Assembly: GCA_020636895.1 (NCBI GenBank)
Contig: JACJWZ010000001.1
Location: 1,231,501-1,295,500 of the forward strand
Direction of reading: 5' to 3'
Length of the DNA stretch: 64,000 nt
DNA from: Thermoleophilales bacterium
GTDB lineage: Bacteria > Actinomycetota > Thermoleophilia > Solirubrobacterales > 70-9
Below are positions 37,992 through 46,683 of the stretch, in pieces. The notes beneath the pieces were generated by a model. That model made no database searches. It saw only the letters and a list, made by a program, of their open reading frames with translations, and was not told the DNA's origin. The translations under genes were made by a program, and so were the position numbers. The first letter of the stretch is position 1. Each line of letters opens with the position of its first letter.

Positions 37992-40082
37992 TCAGTGGGC
38001 GGCGAGCTCCTCGCGCGGCTCGGCGGCCGCGATCACCCCCGCCGCCAGGTGCCCCGGCAGCTCCTCGTAGCGCTCGAAGTGGATCGTGTACTCGCCGCGC
38101 CCCCCCGTGATCGCCCGCAGGTCGAGCGCGTAGTCGAGCACCTCGGAAAGCGGCGCCTCGGCATCGATCTCGGTGACCCCGAGGCGCGGGCTCATCCCGA
38201 GCGGATGGCCGCGGCGGGAGCTGAGGTCGCCGATCACGTCCCCGACCGCCTCCTCCGGGACTGAGATCGCAAGCCGGACTATCGGCTCGAGCAGGATCGC
38301 GTCGGCGTCGGCGAGGGCCTCCTTGAGCGCCATCGAGCCGCAGATCTTGAACGCCATCTCGGAGGAGTCGACCGAGTGGTGGGAGCCGTCGACGAGCCGC
38401 ACCTTCAGGTCCTTGACGGGGTAGCCGGCGACCGAGCCGTGCTGCATGGCCTCGACGACCCCCTTCTCGACCGCGGGGATGAAGCCGCCGGGGATGACGC
38501 CACCCTTGATCGCATTCTCGAACACAAGCCCGGCCCCCGGCTCCCCGGGCTCGATCTCGATCACGCAGTCGGCGAATTGGCCGCGCCCTCCGGTCTGCTT
38601 CTTGTAGCGGGCGTGCGCCTTGGCGAGCCTGCGGATCGTCTCGACGTAGGGGACGCGCGGCGGTTTCAGCACGATCTCGGCGCCGAAGCGGTCCCTCATC
38701 CGCCCGAGCACCACATCGACGTGGATCTGCGTGAGCCCGGCGATGATCTGCTCGCCGGTCTGCGGATCGCGGTGCACGTCGAGGCAGGGGTCCTCCTCCC
38801 GGAGCCGGCGAATCGCGGTGACGGCCTTGTCCTCGTCTCCCTTGCTCTTCGGCTCGTAGGCGTAGGCCATCACCGGCGAAGGCAGCTCGACCCGCGGCGC
38901 CCGCAGGCCGCTCGGGGGTTCGCAGAGCAGATCGCCGGCCCGGGTCTCCTTGAGCTTGGCGACGATGCCGATGTCGCCCGCCCCGAGCTCGTCGGTGGTG
39001 CTCAGCTCCTTGCCGAGCGGCTGGCCGAGCTGCCCGATCCGCTCCTTCGCCCCCGTCCGCTCGTTGTGGACGTGGCTGTCGGAGCGCAGCGTCCCCGAGA
39101 GCACGCGAAGCGCGTTGTGGCGACCCGTGAAGGGGTCGGCGGTCGTCTTGAAGACCTGCGCGATCAGCGGCCCGTCCTCGTCGGGAAGCACCTCCACCTC
39201 CGCGTCCTCCTCGCCCAGCAGTGTGCGGGCGCCGCGCATCGCCGGCGAGGGCAGGTCCTCGATCAGCGCCTGCAGGAGGCGCTCGATGCCGAGATCGCGG
39301 GTGGCGATGCCGCAGGTGACCGGGAACAGGTGACCCTCCGTGACGCCTTTCTTGAGCGCCGCGACCGTCTCCTCGTGGGAGATCTCCTCACCCTCGAGGT
39401 AGTGCTCCATGAGCGCGTCGGAGTTCTCGGCGACCTCGTCCATCAGCTTCTCGCGGTACTGCTGAGCCAGCTCCTGGAGCTCGGCCGGGATCTCGGCCTC
39501 CACCTCCTCCCCCCTGCCGTCGCTGTCGTGGAGGAACGCGCGCATGTCGATCAGGTCGATGACGCCGCTGACCTCGTGCTCGGCGCCGATCGGGATCTCC
39601 GTCGCGACGACGTGGGAGCCGAACGACTCCTGCAGGCCCTCGAGCGCGCGGAAGAAGTCGGCGCGCTCGCGGTCGAGCATGTTGACGAAGACGAGCCGCG
39701 GCAGCCCGGCCCGGTCGGCCTGCGCCCAGAGGCGCTCGGTGTGGACCTGCACGCCGTCGACGGCGCTGACGACGACGACCGCCGCGTCGGCGACGGCGAG
39801 CGCCCCGAGGGCCTCGGCGACGAAGCTCGGGTCCCCCGGCGTGTCGATCAGGTTGATCTTGCGGTCGCCATGCTCGAAGGAGCAGATCGAGGCGCCGATC
39901 GACATCCCCCGCTCCTGCTCGTCGGGCTCGAAGTCGCTGACGGTATTGCCGGTCTCGGTCCGGCCGAGCCTGTTGATCGCCCCCGCCTCGTAGAGCATCG
40001 CCTCCGCCAGGGACGTCTTGCCGCAGTCCCGATGACCGATCAGGGCGACGTTCCGGATCCGATCGGCCGCTTTGTGCGACAT
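37992..40082 (-). CDS. Elongation-factor-G-like GTPase (FusA2 type)
   Basis: 696 residues, full EF-G length. G1 is GHRDCGKTSL (residues 16-25), G2 region in GNTVSDFEPDEQERGMSIGA, G3 DTPGDPSFVAEAL, G4 NMLDRERADF (N-x-x-D). Domains II-V follow. The G1 loop has Arg-Asp-Cys where canonical EF-G has Val/Ile-Asp-Ala/His, and the second domain carries several changes, as in FusA2 paralogues whose role in translocation is uncertain. It is not next to rpsL/tuf. Start ATG at 40082; a hairpin element lies upstream. Confidence 0.9.
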   Translation of the reverse strand: MSHKAADRIRNVALIGHRDCGKTSLAEAMLYEAGAINRLGRTETGNTVSDFEPDEQERGMSIGASICSFEHGDRKINLIDTPGDPSFVAEALGALAVADAAVVVVSAVDGVQVHTERLWAQADRAGLPRLVFVNMLDRERADFFRALEGLQESFGSHVVATEIPIGAEHEVSGVIDLIDMRAFLHDSDGRGEEVEAEIPAELQELAQQYREKLMDEVAENSDALMEHYLEGEEISHEETVAALKKGVTEGHLFPVTCGIATRDLGIERLLQALIEDLPSPAMRGARTLLGEEDAEVEVLPDEDGPLIAQVFKTTADPFTGRHNALRVLSGTLRSDSHVHNERTGAKERIGQLGQPLGKELSTTDELGAGDIGIVAKLKETRAGDLLCEPPSGLRAPRVELPSPVMAYAYEPKSKGDEDKAVTAIRRLREEDPCLDVHRDPQTGEQIIAGLTQIHVDVVLGRMRDRFGAEIVLKPPRVPYVETIRRLAKAHARYKKQTGGRGQFADCVIEIEPGEPGAGLVFENAIKGGVIPGGFIPAVEKGVVEAMQHGSVAGYPVKDLKVRLVDGSHHSVDSSEMAFKICGSMALKEALADADAILLEPIVRLAISVPEEAVGDVIGDLSSRRGHPLGMSPRLGVTEIDAEAPLSEVLDYALDLRAITGGRGEYTIHFERYEELPGHLAAGVIAAAEPREELAAH

Positions 40083-40151
40083 GTCGCGAGCCTATGGGTG
40101 CGTCGGCGGCGAGTCAAGCAGTCGCGCGCTGCGCTCCCGCGAATGGCGAGC

Positions 40152-40172
40152 TGACGAGCGCGGGAGGCGTCA
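40152..40172 (+). repeat. Short hairpin element, copy 0
   Basis: TGACG ... CGTCA around a GCGCGGGAGG loop, 70 bp upstream of the EF-G-like gene start. The same GCGCGGGAGGCG string occurs inverted at 40220-40255 (its complement CGCCTCCCGCGC) and at 42146-42178. Confidence 0.6.
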
Positions 40173-40219
40173 GGGCAAGGAAGAGTCCAGCGCCGTGGCC
40201 CCCCGGGCCACAAGCTGGG

Positions 40220-40255
40220 CGATGACGCCGCCATGGCGCCTCCCGCGCCGTCAGG
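40220..40255 (-). repeat. Short hairpin element, copy 1
   Basis: On the minus strand it starts at the sigma-factor stop: TGACG ... GCGCGGGAGGCG ... CGTCA. It is 33-36 bp and shares GATGACGC and CGCCTCCCGCG with copy 2 (42146-42178), same orientation. Placement after a stop suggests a terminator role. Confidence 0.6.
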
Positions 40256-41027
40256 CTGCGTTCTGCAGGTGGCTCCGCATACCCAGCACGGCCTTGGTGT
40301 GGAGCTGGGAGACGCGCGATTCGGTGACGCCGAGGACCTCGCCGATCTCGCGCAGGGTGAGCGTCTCGTAGTAGTAGAGGGCGATCACGAGGCGCTCGCG
40401 GTCGGGCAGCGACTCGATCGCCTCGGCGAGGCGGTCCTTGAGCTCGACCGTGTCGATCGCCTCCTCGGGATCGACCGCATGCGGGTCGCGGATCGTGTCG
40501 AGCAGGGAGACCTGGCCACCATCGGGGTCGGCGACGGTCCAGAGGTCGTCGAGCGCGAGCACCGAGGAGTTGGCGATCTCGAGCAGCGTGTTGCGGAAAT
40601 CATCGACGCTGACACCGAGCTTCTGCGCCATCTCCTCCTCGGTCGGCGCCCGGCCGAGCCGGTTCTCGAGCTCGGAGTGGGTCTTCTCGACGTCACGGGC
40701 CTTCGAGCGCACCGAGCGTGGCACCCAGTCGAGCGAACGCAGCTCGTCGATGATCGCCCCCTTGATCCGGGAGACGGCGAAGGTCTCGAACTTGATGTCG
40801 CGATCGAGGTCGTAGCGCTCGATCGAACCGATCAGCCCGATCAGGCCGTAGGAGATGAGATCGCCCTCGTCCACGTGCGACGGGAGCCCCGCGGCCATGC
40901 GGCCGGCGACGTACTTGACCAGCGGCGAGTACGCGACGACGAGGCGCTCTCTGGCGCGTTCGTCCCCCTCCTCCTTGCACCGCCTCCAGAGCTCCTTGAG
41001 CTCCACGGCCTTGACGTTGGTCTCCAT
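40251..41027 (-). CDS. FliA/WhiG-family RNA polymerase sigma factor
   Basis: 258 residues. Regions 2.1-2.4 are in LVKYVAGRMAAGLPSHVDEG through YDLDRDIKFETFAVSRIKGA and RSLDWVPRSVRSKARDVEK; region 3 in EEEMAQKLGVSVDDFRN; region 4.2 HTH in LREIGEVLGVTESRVSQLHT. This is the sigma-28/WhiG branch. No flagellar gene is in the window, so its role is more likely developmental or stress-related, as WhiG in Streptomyces. GAGGAAGG lies seven bases before ATG. A Xer recombinase gene is upstream on the same strand, an arrangement known in actinobacteria. Confidence 0.93.
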   Translation of the reverse strand: METNVKAVELKELWRRCKEEGDERARERLVVAYSPLVKYVAGRMAAGLPSHVDEGDLISYGLIGLIGSIERYDLDRDIKFETFAVSRIKGAIIDELRSLDWVPRSVRSKARDVEKTHSELENRLGRAPTEEEMAQKLGVSVDDFRNTLLEIANSSVLALDDLWTVADPDGGQVSLLDTIRDPHAVDPEEAIDTVELKDRLAEAIESLPDRERLVIALYYYETLTLREIGEVLGVTESRVSQLHTKAVLGMRSHLQNAA

Positions 41028-41086
41028 CGGTCCCTTCCTCGGTCCTAGTACGTTAGTCCAGCTTGCGTTGTTACGGCAACGGGGGC

Positions 41087-42007
41087 TCAGGCCCTGGGAT
41101 GGGCGCTTGCGTACGCCTCGCGCAGCCGCCCCGGCTCCACCCGGGTGTAGATCTGGGTCGTCGAGATGCTCGAGTGGCCGAGAAGCTCCTGGATCGAGCG
41201 AAGGTCCGCGCCCCCCTCGAGCAGGTGGGTGGCGAACGAGTGGCGCAGGGTGTGGGGCGAGACCCTCCCCAGCGTGGCGACCTGCTGGACCCGTTTGCCG
41301 AGACGCCGCGTCACATCGGAGGGGGACAGGCGCAGCCCGCGCTTGGAGACGAGCAGGGCCCGTTCGGAGCGGTCGTCGACGAGGACCGGGCGGGCGCGCT
41401 CGAGGTAGATGCGGAGGGCGCGCTGCGCAGGCTCGCCGAGCGGAACGATCCGCTCCTTGTTCCCCTTGCCGAGCACGCGGACGGTCTCCGACTCGAAGTC
41501 GACCGCGTCGGTGTCGAGACCGACGAGCTCTGAGCAGCGCAGCCCGCAGGAGTAGGCGAGCTCGAGCATCGCCCGGTCGCGGGACTCGAGCGGTGTGCCT
41601 GCGGGCATCGAATCGAGCAGGGTCCTCATGTCGTCACGGTCGAGGACGCGCGGTAGCCGCGAGGCGGTGCGCGGATTCGGAAGCAGCTCCGCCGGGTTGG
41701 AGGCGATCTCGCCGTGGCGGGTCAGGTGGTCGAGGAGGCCGCGCACCGCGGCGAGCTTGCGCCCGACGGTCTTCGCCTCGAGTCCGCGGCCGCCGAGCAT
41801 CGCGGCGTAGCCCCGCAGGCGCCGGTAGCTGAGATCAGCGGGCGAGGGGATGCCGGCCGCAGCGGCCCACGTCGCCAGCTCGTTCAGGTCGTAGCGGTAG
41901 CCCATCAACGTCCGCGGCGATACATGTCTGGAGACGAGCTCCCCTTCGTAGCTCTCGAGCGCCCGCTCCCAGGCGGCAGTGAGCTCTTCGCCGGCGTCCG
42001 AATCCAT
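41087..42007 (-). CDS. Xer-type tyrosine recombinase
   Basis: 306 residues, full XerC/XerD length. Core-binding domain LESYEGELVSRHVSPRTLMG then catalytic residues: Arg in YSCGLRCSELVGL, Lys in GKGNKERIVPL, HTLRHSFATHLLE (HxxR), LGHSSISTTQIYT with the nucleophile Tyr. Resolves chromosome dimers at dif; whether XerC or XerD cannot be told from one copy. It lies 59 bp upstream of the sigma gene. The dprA-comM genes that often neighbour it lie ~9 kb away. Confidence 0.93.
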   Translation of the reverse strand: MDSDAGEELTAAWERALESYEGELVSRHVSPRTLMGYRYDLNELATWAAAAGIPSPADLSYRRLRGYAAMLGGRGLEAKTVGRKLAAVRGLLDHLTRHGEIASNPAELLPNPRTASRLPRVLDRDDMRTLLDSMPAGTPLESRDRAMLELAYSCGLRCSELVGLDTDAVDFESETVRVLGKGNKERIVPLGEPAQRALRIYLERARPVLVDDRSERALLVSKRGLRLSPSDVTRRLGKRVQQVATLGRVSPHTLRHSFATHLLEGGADLRSIQELLGHSSISTTQIYTRVEPGRLREAYASAHPRA

Positions 42008-42145
42008 CCCCGTTAGGTTCGACCCCAGACGCGCGAAAACCTTCCCAGCGAGGAACCGGGTGCCGACGATGCCACGAAATCGGCGTCACGGCCACTCGAC
42101 CTCCGAAAGCGGACGATCCTCGTCCGAAACCGGCAGCCCACCCGA

Positions 42146-42178
42146 CGATGACGCGGGCATCGCGCCTCCCGCGTCAGG
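42146..42178 (-). terminator. Hairpin element, copy 2: candidate terminator of the L,D-transpeptidase gene
   Basis: On the minus strand, directly after the stop: TGACGCGGG / CCCGCGTCA, a perfect 9-bp stem with a 10-base loop. It shares sequence with 40220-40255. The poly-U tract is weak. Confidence 0.55.
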
Positions 42179-42179
42179 G

Positions 42180-43214
42180 CTACTGGATGTAGACGGGTGT
42201 GCCTACGTCGACGCGGTCGTAGAGGTCGATCACGTCGGGGACCGCCATCCGCACGCAGCCGTGGGAAGCCGCGCTGCCGAGAGAGCCGACGTCGGAGGTT
42301 CCGTGGAAGCCGGCGCCGTCGTAGATGCCCATCCAGCGGGCCTTCAAGGGGTTGTCGGGACCGGGCGGGATCGTCTGGCCGGCGAGATCCCCGGCCCAAT
42401 CGGAGTCAGGCACGCTCCAGACGGGATCAACCTGCTTGTCCTGGATGTGGTACAGCCCGGTCGGGGTGTCGAAGCCCTCGGCGCCGATGGCGACCGTGTA
42501 CTGCTTGACCTCCTGCAGGTTCTTGTAGAGCGTGACCGTGAAGGTCGAGCGGTCGACGACGATGTAGGTCGGGTACTTGGCCGCGACGTCAGCGGTCGTC
42601 ACGTCGGGCTTGACCTTCTCGGTCTTGGGCTCGACGGTGCGGTCGGCGGGATCGTCGATCGCCGCCTTGACCTGGCGGCGCAGCGAATCGGCGTCGACGG
42701 CGACGCCCGGCCTGGACGCGACCGGGACCAGCGTGCCCCCGGTGGGATCGACGCTGGCGTCGACCGGGTCACGGCCGACGTTGCTGACGACGTGGTTGAT
42801 GAAGTGGTCGACCTCGTCCTGGTCGTAGGCGACCTCGGGCCGGATCGCCTTGTCGACCTCGCCGCCGCTGACGTCGCGCCAGATCCGCGTCGGCAGGCTG
42901 CCGTCGCGGGAGGCCTCGAGCGCTTCGTCGACCATGGTGTCGACGTCGGCGTGGACGTTCAGCTCCTTCGAGGTGAGCTCGTAGGTGTCGTCGCCGTACT
43001 TGACCTTGACGGTCTTGTCGAGCGGGGTGACGAGGTTGGTCCGGACCTGGGAGGCAGCTGCGTCAGCGTCGAGGCCGCCGACGTCGACGCCTCCGATCGT
43101 CACGCCCTCGGCGATCTTGTCCTTCTGCGTCGAGTCGTACCAGAACGCAAGCAGCACGACTGCGATCGCCGCGAACACGACGGTGACGATCGAGATCTGC
43201 GCTTTTCGGCCCAC
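42180..43214 (-). CDS. L,D-transpeptidase (YkuD) with PG-binding domain
   Basis: 344 residues, GTG start at 43214 with AAGGAAG upstream; a longer frame to 43244 is less likely. N-terminal single membrane anchor (ISIVTVVFAAIAVVLLAFW), then a putative peptidoglycan-binding PG_binding_4-type domain (~50-210, TYELTSKELNVHADVDTM), then the YkuD catalytic domain ending in GFHGTSDVGSLGSAASHGCV, with catalytic His and Cys in SHGC. Makes 3-3 cross-links or attaches proteins to peptidoglycan outside the membrane. Alone, no partner penicillin-binding protein nearby. Confidence 0.93.
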   Translation of the reverse strand: MGRKAQISIVTVVFAAIAVVLLAFWYDSTQKDKIAEGVTIGGVDVGGLDADAAASQVRTNLVTPLDKTVKVKYGDDTYELTSKELNVHADVDTMVDEALEASRDGSLPTRIWRDVSGGEVDKAIRPEVAYDQDEVDHFINHVVSNVGRDPVDASVDPTGGTLVPVASRPGVAVDADSLRRQVKAAIDDPADRTVEPKTEKVKPDVTTADVAAKYPTYIVVDRSTFTVTLYKNLQEVKQYTVAIGAEGFDTPTGLYHIQDKQVDPVWSVPDSDWAGDLAGQTIPPGPDNPLKARWMGIYDGAGFHGTSDVGSLGSAASHGCVRMAVPDVIDLYDRVDVGTPVYIQ

Positions 43215-43325
43215 TCTTCTTCCTTCCGAACGCCGACACCGCACGCAACGCGCATGGGGCGCCCTCGGATCAGTCCCTCTGACCCTCGCTTTCGTTTCTG
43301 AAGTTTAGGCACAGGCCCCAGCGGC

Positions 43326-43364
43326 GCCGCCGATCGGCGGCGGGTGCAACCGAGGTTGCGCACG
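43326..43364 (-). terminator. Palindromic stem-loops after the epimerase gene
   Basis: A perfect 16-bp palindrome GCCGCCGATCGGCGGC (43326-43341) is followed on the plus side by a second dyad, GTGCAACC ... GGTTGCGCAC. Both lie just past the epimerase stop on the minus strand. No clear U-tract, so a Rho-independent terminator is only a suggestion. Confidence 0.4.
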
Positions 43365-43389
43365 AACGCCTCCGGGAAGGAGCCCGGCC

Positions 43390-44508
43390 CTAGATGCCGA
43401 AGGGCTCGGCCTCGGTCCCGGACCGCTCCTCGGGAGCGGCGTCGGGTGGCCGCGTGAGCGGGCTGCGGCGCAGGAACCGCTCGACCTCGCCCTCGTAGGT
43501 GTAGGTCTGCTCGACACCGCGGATGATCGGGTGCAGGCGCAGGTGCTCCGCGAACGCGGTCACCGTCTCCCGCGACGTATAGCCGTACTCGAAGCCGCTC
43601 GCCTTGTAGCGGCGGTTGTCGAGACCGCGGCCGAAGCGAAGCTGGTTGAGCATCTCGTCGGGGATGCGGATGCCGAGCGTTCGCAGCGGACCGGAGAGGG
43701 CTCCCGTCCCCCACGGCGGCAGCACCGGGGCCGGCCGCTTCCCGAGCAGGCCGATGACCTCCGACAGGGCCAGGACGCCATCTCCGGCGACGTTGTAGAC
43801 GCCCGGGGTGTGGTTGACCGCCGCATGCTCGAGGGCGTGGACGACGTCGTCCTCATGGACGAACTGGCAGCGCGGGTCGAAGCCGAGGACCATGGGCACG
43901 AACGGCAGCGCGAACATCCGCGAGAACGAGGTGCGGACGTCAGGGCCGAGCACGCTGGAGCAGCGGAGGACGGTGACGGTGACGTTGGGCTGCTTGACGG
44001 CGAAGTCGACGACCGACGCCTCCGCCTCGACGGCGTCGCGCTCGATCGCGGTGGACGGCCGCGTGTTGCGCCCCATGGACTCCGTGAAGAACGCCGGGTC
44101 GTCCTGCTCACAGCCGTAGACGTGCGCCGAGGACTTGAAGATGAACTTCCGGACCGGGGAGTCGTCGCCCGCGCAGGCGGCGAGGATGTTCATGGTCCCG
44201 ATCACGTTGTTCTCATGGGTCTCGCGGCGCGGGGTCGTCGACGAGTCGACCACGAGCCGGGTGTCGATCACCGTGTCGATGCGGGCGGCGCGGACGATGC
44301 GCTGGATCAGGCCATGCTGGTTGGAGACCTTGACGAACTCGGTGCGCTCGAGCTCCCTGGTCGGGTCCTTGGAGTCGACGCCGACGATCGCCTCGATCTC
44401 GCCGAACGCCTCGAGCGCCTGCGCGAGCCGGCCGCCCCAGTAGCTGGAGAGGCCGGTTATCAGGACGCGGCGGGCGGGCTCGCTGTCTGCGGGCGGGCTC
44501 TCGCTCAT
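43390..44508 (-). CDS. NAD(P)-dependent epimerase/dehydratase
   Basis: 372 residues, extended SDR. Nucleotide-binding LITGLSSYWGGRLAQAL carries a GxxSxxG variant of the Rossmann loop, followed by the active-site region KFIFKSSAHVYG (Ser-x-Ala-x-x-Tyr; the Lys of the usual YxxxK is not obvious after HVYG), DDVVHALEHAAV and PGVYNVAGDGVL. Substrate likely a nucleotide sugar or similar. Its ATG overlaps the acyltransferase stop (ATGA), so the two form an operon. A C-terminal extension (TYEGEVERFLRRSPLTRPPD) is Arg/Glu-rich. Confidence 0.82.
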   Translation of the reverse strand: MSESPPADSEPARRVLITGLSSYWGGRLAQALEAFGEIEAIVGVDSKDPTRELERTEFVKVSNQHGLIQRIVRAARIDTVIDTRLVVDSSTTPRRETHENNVIGTMNILAACAGDDSPVRKFIFKSSAHVYGCEQDDPAFFTESMGRNTRPSTAIERDAVEAEASVVDFAVKQPNVTVTVLRCSSVLGPDVRTSFSRMFALPFVPMVLGFDPRCQFVHEDDVVHALEHAAVNHTPGVYNVAGDGVLALSEVIGLLGKRPAPVLPPWGTGALSGPLRTLGIRIPDEMLNQLRFGRGLDNRRYKASGFEYGYTSRETVTAFAEHLRLHPIIRGVEQTYTYEGEVERFLRRSPLTRPPDAAPEERSGTEAEPFGI

Positions 44509-45413
44509 CCCATCCACACCGACTTGCGCTTGGCGAGCATCTCGTGCAGCCCCTCCTGGATCCGCGCGCGAACCTCCTGGGCGACGGTCTGGACCAGCGC
44601 CTTGTCCTCGGCGGGCTCGTTGCCCATCTTCGTCGTGTCGATGGGCTCGAGGAAACGGATCTTGAACTTGGCCGGGAGGTAGCCGAGCATCCCCGCCGGA
44701 CCGAGCCAGGGGAAGGTCGGGGTGATCGGGAAGTAGAGGAGACCGGTCGCGCGCTGCATCAGCTTCGACTGCATGAAGACCGGCGCCGCCTCCTCGGCGC
44801 CGACCACGCAGACCGGCACGAGCTGGGCGCGACCCCGCATCGCCGCCTCGACGAAACCGCCGCGGCCGAAGCGCTGGACCCGGTAGCGGTCCTTGACCAG
44901 CTTCTCGGTCCCCTTGCGGCCCTCCGGGAATACGAGGACGAGCTGGCGCTCGTCGTAGAGCAGGCGGTGCACGTTCGCCGGGTGGGCGGGGACGCAGCCG
45001 ATCTTCGGCAGCAACGCCGAGAAGCCCGGGTAGCCCTTGAAGAAATGCTCGACCGTCATGTAGAGCGGGCGCGGGTCGGGATGCTCCTCGCGGATCGCCT
45101 TTCCGATCACGGCCGCATCGGGCGGGAGCGCTCCCGAGTGGTTGGAGACGAGCAGCGCGCCGCCCTCGCTGGGGACGTTCTCGACGCCCTCGACCTCGGC
45201 CCGGAACCAGTAGCGGTAGAAGAAGTTGACGACCGTCTCGTCGAAGACTCGCTCGACGCGCTCGGAGCGGCCCCAGTCGTCGAGGGTGCGGTCCGGCTCG
45301 ACCGCCGGCATGAGCCCGCGCATTCGTTCGCGCTCGGAGAGCTCGAGAGCGGTCTCGGGCTCGTCCCCGGGCTTCGGGGTCCCCGCAAGCGACGTCCGCA
45401 TCGGTTCGGCCAT
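44505..45413 (-). CDS. 1-acylglycerol-3-phosphate-like acyltransferase (PlsC family)
   Basis: 302 residues from ATG 45413. The catalytic NHx4D motif is in LLVSNHSGALPPDAAVIGKA, the glycerophosphate-binding loop in VLVFPEGRKGTEKLVKD, and further PlsC blocks in VPVCVVGAEEAAPVF. The N-terminal ~65 residues (PEMRTSL..., with LELSERERMRGLMPAVEP) are an extra, charged extension. Transfers acyl chains to a lipid precursor at the membrane. Divergent from an alpha/beta hydrolase gene with a 43-bp gap; operon with the epimerase suggests envelope lipid or glycolipid synthesis. Confidence 0.88.
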   Translation of the reverse strand: MAEPMRTSLAGTPKPGDEPETALELSERERMRGLMPAVEPDRTLDDWGRSERVERVFDETVVNFFYRYWFRAEVEGVENVPSEGGALLVSNHSGALPPDAAVIGKAIREEHPDPRPLYMTVEHFFKGYPGFSALLPKIGCVPAHPANVHRLLYDERQLVLVFPEGRKGTEKLVKDRYRVQRFGRGGFVEAAMRGRAQLVPVCVVGAEEAAPVFMQSKLMQRATGLLYFPITPTFPWLGPAGMLGYLPAKFKIRFLEPIDTTKMGNEPAEDKALVQTVAQEVRARIQEGLHEMLAKRKSVWMG

Positions 45414-45456
45414 TCGGGCATTCTGCCACCGCGTGGGCGCGACTAACCTCTCCGGG

Positions 45457-46431
45457 GTGAGCGGATCGAACGGCAGCGAGCGCGCCCCGCGCGCAATCAC
45501 CTACCCCTACAAGCGGATCGAGTGGGTCGAAGCGACCGAGGCGAGAGGGCCAGATCCCTACGGCAACCCCGATCCTGAGCCCGCTTGGATGGGCGTGGAC
45601 TGGCAGGCGCACCTGCACACCGCGGAGGTCGGTGAGCAGCGGGTCAACTACGCCGAGATCGGCGAGGGGCCCCCGATCGTGTTCGTCCACGGGCTCGGCG
45701 GCTGCTGGCAGAACTGGCTCGAGAACATGCCCGCGATGGCCGAGCAGGGCCACCGGGCGATCGCGCTCGACCTGCCCGGCTTCGGGGCGAGCCCGATGCC
45801 CTCCGAGGACATCTCGATCCCCGGCTACGCAAAGCTCGTGGGCGAATTCTGCGCCGCGATCGGCGTCGAGGGATGCACGCTCGTCGGCAACTCGATGGGC
45901 GGCTTCATCGCCGCGGCCGTCGCGGTCGACGAGCCGACATGGGTGCAGCGGCTGGTGCTCGTCTCCGCCGCCGGGATCAGCCACGCGACGATGCGGAAGC
46001 AGCCGATCGAGGTCGCCGCGCGCATGACGGTCGCCGCAAACCCGCTGCTGCTGAAGTTCGACATGCCGTCGATGAAGCGCCCCGGCCTGCGCAGGATCGC
46101 CTTCGGCGGGATCGTCCGCCACCCCTTGCACCTCCGCCCGGAGCTGCTGCTGGAGCAGATGGTCAACGGGTTCGCCGCCCCGGGGGTCGTCCCCGCCGCC
46201 GTGGCGCTCACCGGCTACGACCTGCTCGACCGCCTCGAGCGCATCCACATCCCGACGCTGATCGTCTGGGGGCGGGACGATCTCGTCGTTCCCGCCTCCG
46301 ATGCAACCGGCTACGCGGAGCGGATCGACGGCAGCCAGCTGGTCGTCTTCGACGACTGCGGCCATGTCGCGATGCTCGAGCGCCCCGTGCGCTTCAACCG
46401 CCTGCTCGGGGAGTTCACGGCGGCGGCCTGA
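45457..46431 (+). CDS. Alpha/beta hydrolase (serine type)
   Basis: 324 residues, GTG start. Oxyanion region VFVHGLGGCWQNWLENMPAM, nucleophile Ser in LVGNSMGGFIAAAVA, acid in IVWGRDDLVVPASD and His in DDCGHVAMLERPVRF. An N-terminal ~55-residue extension (AITYPYKRIEWVEATEARGP) precedes the hydrolase core. No signal peptide. Divergent from the acyltransferase, so both may share regulation and lipid substrates, though that is inference. Followed by the third pair of palindromic elements. Confidence 0.87.
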   Translation: MSGSNGSERAPRAITYPYKRIEWVEATEARGPDPYGNPDPEPAWMGVDWQAHLHTAEVGEQRVNYAEIGEGPPIVFVHGLGGCWQNWLENMPAMAEQGHRAIALDLPGFGASPMPSEDISIPGYAKLVGEFCAAIGVEGCTLVGNSMGGFIAAAVAVDEPTWVQRLVLVSAAGISHATMRKQPIEVAARMTVAANPLLLKFDMPSMKRPGLRRIAFGGIVRHPLHLRPELLLEQMVNGFAAPGVVPAAVALTGYDLLDRLERIHIPTLIVWGRDDLVVPASDATGYAERIDGSQLVVFDDCGHVAMLERPVRFNRLLGEFTAAA

Positions 46432-46539
46432 GCGGGAGCGGGCCGGCGCGCTGACGACAGCGAGGTGGTGCGGCGCGGCCTAGCGTGGTGGCGGCGCGCT
46501 GTCCGGGGATCTGGCGCGGAGGCGGGGCGGCGGGGACGG

Positions 46540-46588
46540 GACCTGTCACCCGCAAGTGGATCTCTTCCCCGCCTCCGGGTGACAGGTA
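46540..46588 (+). repeat. 49-bp palindromic element, copy E
   Basis: Begins GACCTGTCACCCG and ends CGGGTGACAGGTA: a perfect 12-bp inverted repeat (ACCTGTCACCCG / CGGGTGACAGGT). Core TCTCTTCCCCGC. Opposite orientation to copies A-D. Confidence 0.88.
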
Positions 46589-46620
46589 GGAGCGCGGGCG
46601 GGCGGCGCGGCGGCGCGGCT

Positions 46621-46669
46621 GACCTGTCACCCGCAAGTGGATCTCTTCCCTGTTCCCGGGTGACAGGTA
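46621..46669 (+). repeat. 49-bp palindromic element, copy F
   Basis: 81 bp after copy E, same orientation; differs from E only around the loop (CTTCCCTGTTCCC). Arms identical to E. Confidence 0.88.
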
Positions 46670-46683
46670 GGAGCGCGGCCGGG

